Origin: Tenacibaculum sp. 1_MG-2023
Lineage (GTDB): Bacteria; Bacteroidota; Bacteroidia; Flavobacteriales; Flavobacteriaceae
Length of the DNA: 64,000 nucleotides
Direction: 5' to 3'
NCBI RefSeq assembly: GCF_030547425.1
Contig: NZ_JAUORH010000008.1
Coordinates: 1 to 64,000, forward strand
Part shown: one piece after another, positions 8,751 through 17,153 of the stretch
Layout of the letters: each line of letters begins with the position of its first letter
Numbering within the stretch: the stretch's first letter is position 1
The notes under the pieces: generated by a model
What the model saw: only the letters and a program-made list of their open reading frames with translations
What the model was told of the DNA's origin: nothing
Databases searched by the model: none
Translations under genes and position numbers: made by a program

Positions 8751-11525
8751 ATGAAAAAACTACTTTTTATTTTTGCCCTATTATTTACCAGTTCAATTTT
8801 TGCTCAATCTTATCAGTTTAAAATCACAGGTACGATTAACTCAGAAAAAGATAAAACTGCTATAGATGCAGCAACAATTCATCTAGAAAAAGCTAAAGAT
8901 AGTTCTATTGTTACCTATACTATTTCGAACGACAAAGGAAAATTTTCTCTAGAAGGAAAATCTTTCAGCAAAGATGTAAAACTCTTTATTTCTTATGTTG
9001 GAATGGATAGCTACTCCAAATCAATACAACTAAACAAAATTTCTAACCTTGATTTAGGTACAATTTTATTAAAAGAGGAAAGTAACTTACTTAGCGAAGT
9101 AGTTATTCAGTCACGAGCTCCAATCACTGTTAAAAAAGACACTTTGGAATTTAATGTAAAATCTTTTAAAACTAAGAAAGATGCTAACGTTGAAGATCTT
9201 TTAAAAAAACTACCTGGTGTTGAAGTGGATGAAGATGGTAAAATTACGGTAAACGGAAAAGAAGTTAATAAAATTTTGGTTAACGGTAAACCTTTCTTCG
9301 GAAACGACCCAAGCATTACCACTAAAAACCTGACAAAAGATATTATTGAAAAAATTCAAATTACAGATACTAAATCTAAATCAGAAGCTTTTACTGGTGA
9401 AAAAGGAGACGCTAACAATAAAACCATCAACCTAACCATTAAAAAAGAAAATAATAAAGGTTGGTTTGGTAGAGTGTCTGGTGGTACAGGCACCGATAAA
9501 CGCTTTGAAGGTGCCGCAATGGTTAACCGATTTGACAACAATCAACGATTTAGTGTATTAGCCAGTACTAACAATGTCAATTCTCCAGGGTTTAGCTTTG
9601 GAGAAATTCAAAAAATGTTTGGAGGGGGCGGTAACATTTGGATAGGTGGAAACGGTGGTTTTAATATTAATGGAAGAAGTTTTGGAGGTGGTAGCGGTAT
9701 TATAAAATCAAAAACCGCTGGAGCAACGTATGCTGATGAATTTGGTAAGGGATTAGATGTAAATGCCAACTATTTTTACTCTGGAAGTACTTCAAACAAC
9801 GAATCAAAAAGTAACAGAGAATATACGCTTCCCGATAGAAAATATTTTTCTAATTCAACTACTATTTCAGATGATGAAAATCACAATCATAGTTTTGATA
9901 CTGATTTTGACATTGAAATAGATTCTACATTTTTAATCAACATTAAACCCAGTTTTGTATTTAATAAAAGAGAAGGAAGCAGTCGTAGACAAGAAGAGTC
10001 TTTAGATGAAGACAATACACTTACCAATAGTTACATGAGTTCTGCTTACTCTAAATCGGAAGCAAACAATTTTCAAAATAGATTAGATATTACTAAAAAA
10101 TTAGGAGCTAAAGGTTCGTTTATTAAAGCCTCTGTAACCAATCATATAGACAAAGCAGATACTGAAGAGGTTAATAAATCTACAATTGAAACTTTTGGAA
10201 GCAACCCTAATATCGAAAATAGAGATCAAAAGAGTACTATTGAAAACAACTTAATGGGACTCACCACACACTTAACCTATCGTTTTCCTTTAATTGCTAA
10301 AAAATTCTTTTTAGATACCAAATATCGTTACCAACGTGATGAACGAAAAAACAAAGAAAACACCTTTGATTTCAACTCAACAACACAGCAATATAGTAGT
10401 TTTAACACTGATTTAAGTTCTGATTTCACATACAACGACATCACTAAGACTCCATCGTTAGAACTGATATATAGAACCAAAAAGTGGCGATTAAATTTTG
10501 GGACTGGTTTTGTAAATAGAACCATAGAAAACAATGACAAATTACGTCCTGAGTTAAGCTTAAAAAAAGAATATAACAATTTGGATTTAGATGCTAGTTT
10601 CAGATATAGATTTGACTCTAAAGCTTCTGTTTATTTTGACTATCGTTTAAATAACAATGCACCTAGTATTAACCAAATTCAACCTTTTTCTGATGTAACC
10701 AATCCTTCTAATATTGTTACTGGTAATCCAAATTTAAAACCAGCTCAAAATCACAGAGTATATATTAACTTTAACAAATTTAACTGGCAGGCTCGTACTG
10801 GATTTTGGTTTTATATAAGTGGTACTCTTTATGAAAATCAAGTAATAACAAATACCTCTATTGACGACGATTTAGTTAGAAAAACCTCTTACGAAAACAA
10901 TGATGGTGGTTATGATTTATGGGGTGGTGGTAGTTATACAAAAAAAGTAAGGCTAGACTCTATTGCTAGTATTAAATTTAGAGCAGGTGGAAACATTAGT
11001 TCCAGTAAAAACTTTAATATTTTAAACAACATAAAGGAAGGAGCTAAAACAACTTCCTTAACCCCAAATTTTGGAATCATTTTAGAATGGGATAAACTGG
11101 CTTCTATAGAAACACAGTATCGTATTTCTTTTTCAAACACGAAGTATGATGTTAACCAAAATCAAAACCAAGACTTCACTAGACATTCTGTTAATATAAG
11201 AACTAAAACAAATATTCCTAAAAAGTTAGAATGGAGAAATGACATTCGTTATACATATAATCCCAATGTGATTGGGTTTAACAAAGCTGCTTGGTTTTGG
11301 AATGCTACTCTCGCCTACTCTATTTTAAAAGATCAAGGTACTATTAGCTTAAAAGCGTATGATTTACTGAATCAAAACACCAACGCCCAACGTAGAGCTA
11401 CTTCAAACTATATAGAAGACTCTGAAAGCACTGTATTACAACAATATTTTATGCTTGGGTTTAGTTGGAAGTTTAATAGTTTAGGTAAAAAAGGAAAAGT
11501 TCGAGAGTACGGTTTAGCTTTCTAA
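8751..11525 (+). CDS. Outer-membrane beta-barrel protein with carboxypeptidase-like and plug domains
   Basis: 924 residues: signal peptide (cleavage after IFAQ), carboxypeptidase-regulatory-like domain (FKITGTINSEKDKTAIDAATIHL, about 24-110), a plug-like domain (VEDLLKKLPGVEVDEDGKITVNGKEV, about 145-235), then a long barrel of the OMP_b-brl_3 type ending in an aromatic residue (GLAF). This family is TonB-receptor-like but lacks a recognisable TonB box. Substrate unknown. A single gene just after der, with a 79-bp gap. Confidence 0.85.
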   Translation: MKKLLFIFALLFTSSIFAQSYQFKITGTINSEKDKTAIDAATIHLEKAKDSSIVTYTISNDKGKFSLEGKSFSKDVKLFISYVGMDSYSKSIQLNKISNLDLGTILLKEESNLLSEVVIQSRAPITVKKDTLEFNVKSFKTKKDANVEDLLKKLPGVEVDEDGKITVNGKEVNKILVNGKPFFGNDPSITTKNLTKDIIEKIQITDTKSKSEAFTGEKGDANNKTINLTIKKENNKGWFGRVSGGTGTDKRFEGAAMVNRFDNNQRFSVLASTNNVNSPGFSFGEIQKMFGGGGNIWIGGNGGFNINGRSFGGGSGIIKSKTAGATYADEFGKGLDVNANYFYSGSTSNNESKSNREYTLPDRKYFSNSTTISDDENHNHSFDTDFDIEIDSTFLINIKPSFVFNKREGSSRRQEESLDEDNTLTNSYMSSAYSKSEANNFQNRLDITKKLGAKGSFIKASVTNHIDKADTEEVNKSTIETFGSNPNIENRDQKSTIENNLMGLTTHLTYRFPLIAKKFFLDTKYRYQRDERKNKENTFDFNSTTQQYSSFNTDLSSDFTYNDITKTPSLELIYRTKKWRLNFGTGFVNRTIENNDKLRPELSLKKEYNNLDLDASFRYRFDSKASVYFDYRLNNNAPSINQIQPFSDVTNPSNIVTGNPNLKPAQNHRVYINFNKFNWQARTGFWFYISGTLYENQVITNTSIDDDLVRKTSYENNDGGYDLWGGGSYTKKVRLDSIASIKFRAGGNISSSKNFNILNNIKEGAKTTSLTPNFGIILEWDKLASIETQYRISFSNTKYDVNQNQNQDFTRHSVNIRTKTNIPKKLEWRNDIRYTYNPNVIGFNKAAWFWNATLAYSILKDQGTISLKAYDLLNQNTNAQRRATSNYIEDSESTVLQQYFMLGFSWKFNSLGKKGKVREYGLAF

Positions 11526-11572
11526 TAACACCAGTAGTTATAAACATCTTTCTTATTTCTTTATCTTTAAAA

Positions 11573-11686
11573 ATGCAAGGAACACCTATAATAACCTCAA
11601 TTATGGTATTAGGAAATCTTTATTTGCTTATTTGGCATTATAAAAACTATAAAACATTATTTATAAAGCCTATAATTAGCTTTTAA
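11573..11686 (+). CDS. Possible 37-residue membrane peptide
   Basis: Short frame beginning MQGTPIITSIMVLGNLY with one hydrophobic segment and a basic tail (HYKNYKTLF). TATCTTTA, one base off the -7 consensus, lies immediately upstream. This is the only candidate in the 237-bp gap. It could be chance in AT-rich DNA. Confidence 0.2.
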   Translation: MQGTPIITSIMVLGNLYLLIWHYKNYKTLFIKPIISF

Positions 11687-11752
11687 TATTCTAAGAATTA
11701 CTGTTTTTTGAAAGGGAGTAGTAATAAAAACGACTGATTACTTACAATTTTG

Positions 11753-11760
11753 TAAATTTG
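11753..11760 (+). promoter_or_regulatory. -7 box that decides the start of the GAF gene
   Basis: TAAATTTG fits TAnnTTTG. Transcription would begin a few bases on, at or after the upstream ATG at 11763, so the second ATG at 11784 is the more likely start. Confidence 0.5.
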
Positions 11761-11783
11761 TATTGATTCATTTTTTTTACTCT

Positions 11784-14168
11784 ATGAACATAAGACGAAC
11801 AAAAGACATTCAAAATCTAGAGCTTCCTTTTAAACTTAAAATAAGTTTTGAGAAGATTGTTGCTTTATTTCAAAAATATGCAGCTAAAGAGTATGAAAAC
11901 CACCCCTACCATGAATCTTCTATTAACATAGTTAGAGAAGCAAAAAAAGCTCATGAGTTAATTGATGGTTTTTCTGATGAATCTGTATTAGAAAAACACA
12001 GAAATACTATTGAATTATTACTAGAGCCCTTATTTCCTGAATTATTATTAGAAAATGAAATTAAAGCGGTAAGTATCCCCTTTACTTTTACATCTTTCAA
12101 ATTCACAAGTCGATTTGAAAAAATTTTACAAAACGCTGGTGATGAATACGAATTAAAAGTTCGAAATTTTGAAAGTGACTTAATGTATAAATATGCTTGT
12201 AGTATTATATTAACTGATGTCTACAACTATTCTATCGACATAAAGCGTCCCTTTTATTTTGATATTCCTGATAAAACAACTAACACTATAAAAAAATATC
12301 GTGCGGCTTTTAATGCTGATTTTATGGAGATTTATCCAACCGAAAATGCTCCTAAAATCACAGAAGAAGACATTACATTTTTACTCGATAATTTTGAAGA
12401 TATAAATATTTGGAAAGAAAAATTCCCTCCTGAATCTTATATTTTTAAAGGATTTGGAATTATGAACTTGTTTGACGTTACAACAGATGAAATTATTTCA
12501 GAAATAAGAACTAGCCTTATAAAAAAAGATGATAATTTAGTTCATACTTTAGAAGGCATCTTTCAAAGGTTTTTTGGAATTCCAGACTTATCTTTAGGAT
12601 TTTCTATTTTTGAAACAGATTCTAATAACTTTTCTTCTTCACATATAAATAAAGAAGAAAGTTTAGTATTAAATTACGATAAAGATGCTTCTTGTGATTC
12701 TATTTTTTGTAACTACACTTTAGAAAAACTTTTCATAAACAATGAAACTCTTGCTATTTCTAATGTAGAAAAGTATGGAAATCAAGCTGAAAATAAAAAC
12801 CTTTACCAACGTTTAAAAGACAAAAATATTGGCAGTATAATTTTGGTTCCTATACAAGCATCAACAAAAAACAGTATAGCTATTATTGAGTTTGCTTCTC
12901 CAAGACCTTTTGAACTAAACTCTATTAATCAAAATAAATTACAAGACTTAATTCCACTGTTTAAAATTGCGGTAGATCGTTTTTCAGAAGAGCATCAAAA
13001 CGTATTGGAAGCTACAATTCAAGAAAATTACACTTCCATTCACCCTACTGTAAAGTGGCGTTTTTATGAAGCTGCTGAAAGGTTTCACAGAGAATCATTT
13101 GAGGCAAAAGAGAAGGTTAAAATTGAGGATATCATTTTTCCTGATATACACCCTTTGTATGGTCAATCTGATATTAAAGGTTCATCTATTGCCAGAAACA
13201 CCGCTATTAAAGAAGACTTAACTACTCAACTTTCTTTAGCTATTTCTGTATTATTGGAAGCATGCAAAATAGAAACCCTTCCTATTTATAAAGAATTACG
13301 ATTTAGGGTTGAAGAATATTTATTAGAAGTTAAAAAAGGATTAAAAGCTGGTGATGAAATAGCTATTTTAGACTTTTTAAAACGTGAAATTTATCCTGTT
13401 TTTAATCATATAAAATTGGTTAACGACGACTTAAACTCCTTAGTAGAATCATATATTAATCGTTTAGACCCTAACTTACAAGTAGTATACGAAAAACGAA
13501 AAACTTATGAAGATAGTGTTACTTTACTAAACGATAAACTAGCTTCTTTTATAGATATTAGACAAGAAGAAGCACAAAAGATGTTTCCTCATTATTTTGA
13601 ACGCTACAAAACAGATGGTGTTGAGTATAATATGTACATAGGACAATCTTTAACAAAAGAAAAAAAATATGACGACTTATATTTATACAACCTTAGGTTA
13701 TGGCAACTACAGGTGATGTGTGAAATGGAAAATATAGCTTTAAAAGCTGCTGAAAAAATGGAGCATAAACTTAGAGTAGCTTCTTTAATTTTAGTTCATA
13801 GCAATCCTTTAGCTATAAAATTTAGAATGGATGAAAAACAGTTTGACGTTGATGGTTCTTATAATATTCGTTACGAAATTATTAAGAAACGTATTGATAA
13901 GGCTCATATAAAAGGAACTGAAGAACGATTAACAGTCCCTGGTAAAATAGCAATTGTATATTCTCAAGACAAAGATGCCGAAGAGTATTACAAGTACATT
14001 AAATACTTACAATCTAAAAAGTTACTAGGTAACGTAGAAAAGTTAGATATTGAAGATTTACAAGGTGTTTCTGGATTAAAAGCTTTGCGTGTAGAAGTCA
14101 TTTACCACAAAAACTTTAATACCCAAAAAACAATGACCATTGATGAGCTTATCCAAGAATTTAAGTAA
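11784..14168 (+). CDS. GAF domain-containing protein, about 795 residues
   Basis: Start chosen at MNIRRTKDIQNLE because a promoter box overlaps the ATG seven codons upstream. The protein is soluble and acidic, with an all-helical N-terminal third. A GAF-like section lies around residues 245-400 (LVHTLEGIFQRFFGIPDLSLGF ... IGSIILVPIQ ... IAIIEFASPRPFEL), and a long helical C-terminal half ends in LRVEVIYHKNFNTQKTMTIDELIQEF. No kinase, cyclase or DNA-binding domain is visible. Similar long GAF proteins are common single genes in Flavobacteriaceae with unknown role. It converges with the HD-Pycsar-like gene with a 7-bp gap. Confidence 0.8.
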   Translation: MNIRRTKDIQNLELPFKLKISFEKIVALFQKYAAKEYENHPYHESSINIVREAKKAHELIDGFSDESVLEKHRNTIELLLEPLFPELLLENEIKAVSIPFTFTSFKFTSRFEKILQNAGDEYELKVRNFESDLMYKYACSIILTDVYNYSIDIKRPFYFDIPDKTTNTIKKYRAAFNADFMEIYPTENAPKITEEDITFLLDNFEDINIWKEKFPPESYIFKGFGIMNLFDVTTDEIISEIRTSLIKKDDNLVHTLEGIFQRFFGIPDLSLGFSIFETDSNNFSSSHINKEESLVLNYDKDASCDSIFCNYTLEKLFINNETLAISNVEKYGNQAENKNLYQRLKDKNIGSIILVPIQASTKNSIAIIEFASPRPFELNSINQNKLQDLIPLFKIAVDRFSEEHQNVLEATIQENYTSIHPTVKWRFYEAAERFHRESFEAKEKVKIEDIIFPDIHPLYGQSDIKGSSIARNTAIKEDLTTQLSLAISVLLEACKIETLPIYKELRFRVEEYLLEVKKGLKAGDEIAILDFLKREIYPVFNHIKLVNDDLNSLVESYINRLDPNLQVVYEKRKTYEDSVTLLNDKLASFIDIRQEEAQKMFPHYFERYKTDGVEYNMYIGQSLTKEKKYDDLYLYNLRLWQLQVMCEMENIALKAAEKMEHKLRVASLILVHSNPLAIKFRMDEKQFDVDGSYNIRYEIIKKRIDKAHIKGTEERLTVPGKIAIVYSQDKDAEEYYKYIKYLQSKKLLGNVEKLDIEDLQGVSGLKALRVEVIYHKNFNTQKTMTIDELIQEFK

Positions 14169-14175
14169 ACTACTA

Positions 14176-15402
14176 TTACAATACTGAAACTATATCTCCT
14201 ACTTTAGATGCTTGTTCTTGCATATAAAATGCAATTGCAAAAGCTATTACACTTACTAAAATACCAATCATAAAAACGGTATAGGTGACTCGTAATAATT
14301 TGTATTTTCTATTTAAAACCAATCCTAAGAAATATAAATCTTTGGTAAGTGAACCATATAAATAATCACGATCTTGCATCATCTCACTCATTCCCCATTC
14401 AAAATCTGGCAACTTCATTTGATGAAAGTTTCCAAAGAACAATAGGTTTACTTTTTTATTAGCCACATCTTCTTTTGTAAACTTTCCTTCGGTAACGTTT
14501 GGTCTAGTTGCTAAAATCGATAGTACAATTGATATTACTGTAAAAAGCACAAAAATTATGGTCGGGGTTATTAAGTAATGATTTGATGGGTTATCCAACT
14601 TTGGAATTAATGTTGACAATGTCATCGAAATAATAATTGCGTTTACAGATAGCAGAATATTTGCCTTTGTATCTGCAATATCGCTTAACGTAATATGATT
14701 ACGAAGTGCCACACGAAACATTGTTTCAATACCTCTCTCAGGTAATTCAATCTTGTTTTTTTTATATGCTAACTCTTCTTTTTTCTGTTTTAGTTTAGCG
14801 GTTTCTTGTACCTCTTTTTGTTTTCTCTTTAAAAGTTGAGCTATATTTTTACTTTTTTGTTTTTCCCAAAGCTTAGACGCTTTGCTTGTATAAAAACGAT
14901 GCATTGTTAAAAACTCAAGATTAGCATCATCCCATTCAACAGTTTTAATTTTTTTATTACATACTAGTTCTCTTTCCTTACGTAATAATTCATTAAAATC
15001 TGCATAATTTTTACTTCCTACATGAGAACAATCAGCATCCTTCAAAACCTTTTCTAATTCTGTTTGAGGTTTTGCTCCCATTTTAGTTGAAGCTATTAAC
15101 CTAGACACTTCATCAATAACACTTCCTGATGCTTCTTTAGATTTTAAAAACTCTGTTGCTATTTTTATACTCTCCTCTTCATGATTTTCAGGATTAACTG
15201 TATATCCAACATCATGAAACCATGCTGCTAATGTTAAAATTTGTTGCTGCTCTTCTGAAAAACTCTCTCCTTCAATTAACTCAAGTGACTTCTCAACCAC
15301 CCTTTGGGTGTGAGCTATATTATGATATACAAAGTTTTTATCTAAATTCTCATTTAATAAATCAATTACAAACTGCTCTGTTTCTTGTATCAAACTGTTC
15401 AT
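14176..15402 (-). CDS. HD phosphohydrolase fused to a Pycsar-effector-like membrane domain
   Basis: 408 residues. The N-terminal HD domain has the metal-binding set H27, H31, H63-D64 (WFHDVGY) and D122 (KDADCSH). A charged Lys-rich linker (about 180-222) follows. The C-terminal domain (about 225-405) begins RNHITLSDIADTKANILLSVNAIIISM and has three or four membrane segments, which matches the Pycsar effector (PycTM) domain. In known Pycsar systems that domain disrupts the membrane after binding cCMP or cUMP made by an adjacent cyclase. No cyclase is present here. The HD domain could degrade a cyclic nucleotide. Role inferred. Confidence 0.75.
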   Translation of the reverse strand: MNSLIQETEQFVIDLLNENLDKNFVYHNIAHTQRVVEKSLELIEGESFSEEQQQILTLAAWFHDVGYTVNPENHEEESIKIATEFLKSKEASGSVIDEVSRLIASTKMGAKPQTELEKVLKDADCSHVGSKNYADFNELLRKERELVCNKKIKTVEWDDANLEFLTMHRFYTSKASKLWEKQKSKNIAQLLKRKQKEVQETAKLKQKKEELAYKKNKIELPERGIETMFRVALRNHITLSDIADTKANILLSVNAIIISMTLSTLIPKLDNPSNHYLITPTIIFVLFTVISIVLSILATRPNVTEGKFTKEDVANKKVNLLFFGNFHQMKLPDFEWGMSEMMQDRDYLYGSLTKDLYFLGLVLNRKYKLLRVTYTVFMIGILVSVIAFAIAFYMQEQASKVGDIVSVL

Positions 15403-15499
15403 GAAAAAGGTTTTTGCTAAAATAATAAATTATTAACCAGTATTAATTTTTAATAAAGTGATAAAAAAGCGTACTTTTAAAAGAGTATTTTTACACGAA

Positions 15500-16519
15500 A
15501 TGACACACGAATTTAAAGAAATAATACAACAAACCTCTATAAATCAACAACAAGGCATACAAAATGTGTTAGCAACAGTTGTAGATTTAGACGGCTCTTC
15601 TTACAGAAAACCAGGAGTTAGAATGTTATTCTCTTCTGATGGAAGAATAATCGGTGCTATTAGCGGTGGTTGTGTTGAAAAAGAAATACAACGGAGAGCA
15701 CAATCTGTTTTTGAAAACAACAAACCAAAAATAGTGACCTACGATGGTCGTTACCGTTTAGGTTGTGAGGGAATATTATATGTTCTTTTAGAACCCTTTT
15801 ATCTTTCAACTGAATTTATTGATGCTTTTTCTAAAAATAGCAAAAAAAGAAAACCGTATAACATCACATCTTTCTTTCTAAAAGAAGATGAAACACATGG
15901 AAATTTCGGTTCTATAATTCAGTTTAACAATCAACAAATATTTACTTTCAACAAAGAATTTGATACTGAAAAATCAACTCATTTAATTTCTTTTAAACAA
16001 ACTTTACAACCGCTGTTTCGCTTACTTATTATTGGGGGTGAACACGACGCTGTAAAGCTTTGCACACAAGCAACCCAATTAGGTTGGGAAGTTGATGTAG
16101 TTACCTCTATAAAAGACCCAAAAGAATTAACTGACTTTCCTGGAGCTAAGTCGGTAGTAGTACAAACCCCTGAAGTAATTCAACTATCACATGTAAACAA
16201 CAACACTGCCGTTGTTATTATGAATCACAATTTCACATACGACTTACGTTGGTTGATTAAATTACAAGAACAAAACCCTGCTTACATAGGTATTTTAGGA
16301 GCTGCTAAACGACGAGAAAAACTATTTAACGAACTGTTTGAATTTTCACCCGATATTACTGATGAATTTTTAGATAAAATTCATACTCCTGCTGGATTAA
16401 ATATTGGAGCAGAAACCCCAGAAGAAATTGCCTTATCAATCCTAGCAGAAATATTATCAGTTATTCGAAACAAGGAAGTGTTTTCTCTAAAAAAGATTAC
16501 TGGACGAATCCATGACTAA
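15500..16519 (+). CDS. XdhC/CoxI family protein
   Basis: About 339 residues. The start at MTHEFKEIIQ is preferred over an ATG 14 codons upstream, because the family begins here. The XdhC N-terminal domain (LATVVDLDGSSYRKPGVRML, GAISGGCVEKEI, YDGRYRLGCEG) is followed by a Rossmann-like XdhC C-terminal domain (LLIIGGEHDAV ... YIGILGAAKRREKL ... IHTPAGLNIGAETPEEIALSILAEI). XdhC proteins bind molybdenum cofactor and insert it into xanthine-dehydrogenase-type enzymes. The next gene overlaps by 8 bp, but no such enzyme is encoded nearby. Confidence 0.88.
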   Translation: MTHEFKEIIQQTSINQQQGIQNVLATVVDLDGSSYRKPGVRMLFSSDGRIIGAISGGCVEKEIQRRAQSVFENNKPKIVTYDGRYRLGCEGILYVLLEPFYLSTEFIDAFSKNSKKRKPYNITSFFLKEDETHGNFGSIIQFNNQQIFTFNKEFDTEKSTHLISFKQTLQPLFRLLIIGGEHDAVKLCTQATQLGWEVDVVTSIKDPKELTDFPGAKSVVVQTPEVIQLSHVNNNTAVVIMNHNFTYDLRWLIKLQEQNPAYIGILGAAKRREKLFNELFEFSPDITDEFLDKIHTPAGLNIGAETPEEIALSILAEILSVIRNKEVFSLKKITGRIHD

Positions 16520-17108
16520 TACGATGCAAAAAACAGCAATTCTCATTTTAGCTGCAGGGAATGCTTCCCGAATGGGAAAAATAAAACAATTACTTTCTTA
16601 CAAAAACACTACGTTACTAGAATGGACAATTGAGCAAGCCCAAAAATCAGTAATAAAAAATGTATTTTGTGTATTGGGAGCTAATAAAGAAACTATTGAA
16701 AAGGAGCTTACAACGAATGCTATTGAAATCATTTACAATCCAAATTATAAAAACGGATTAAGTACTAGTATAGTAATTGGAATTGATTTCTTACAAAAAC
16801 ATAACTTTGACAGTGCTTTAATAATGCTCGCAGATCAACCTCATATTACTTCTGAATATTTAAACTCCTTAATTGAAGTTTCAAAAAACAATCCTTCTAA
16901 AATAATTACTTCCAGTTACCAAGGCAGCCTTGGAGTTCCTACCGTATTTCCGAAAGGATATTTTAGTGATTTATTAAATTTAAAAGGAGATAAGGGTGCA
17001 AAGAATTTTCTATTAGAAAACAACAACAATATTATTAAAATAAATTCTTCTCAAAACTTACTAGACATTGATACTCCTGAAGATTATCAGTATTTATTAA
17101 AACAGTAG
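16512..17108 (+). CDS. MobA-like NTP transferase (molybdenum cofactor cytidylyltransferase family)
   Basis: 198 residues with the nucleotidyltransferase signature LAAGNASRMGKIKQLL near the N-terminus, MLADQPHI for metal binding, and the closing LLDIDTPEDYQYL. This fits MocA-type enzymes, which transfer CMP to molybdopterin before insertion into xanthine-dehydrogenase-type proteins. The start overlaps xdhC, and an alternative ATG lies four codons in. With xdhC it forms a two-gene maturation operon. Confidence 0.85.
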   Translation: MTNTMQKTAILILAAGNASRMGKIKQLLSYKNTTLLEWTIEQAQKSVIKNVFCVLGANKETIEKELTTNAIEIIYNPNYKNGLSTSIVIGIDFLQKHNFDSALIMLADQPHITSEYLNSLIEVSKNNPSKIITSSYQGSLGVPTVFPKGYFSDLLNLKGDKGAKNFLLENNNNIIKINSSQNLLDIDTPEDYQYLLKQ

Positions 17109-17153
17109 TTTTACTCTAAAAAGCCTTATTTTTACATAACTAAAAAATAAGAC

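Noticed and set aside
11763..11783. Upstream ATG of the GAF-domain gene
   Set aside because: A promoter box ends two bases before it, so it would lie at or before the transcript start; the ATG at 11784 was preferred.
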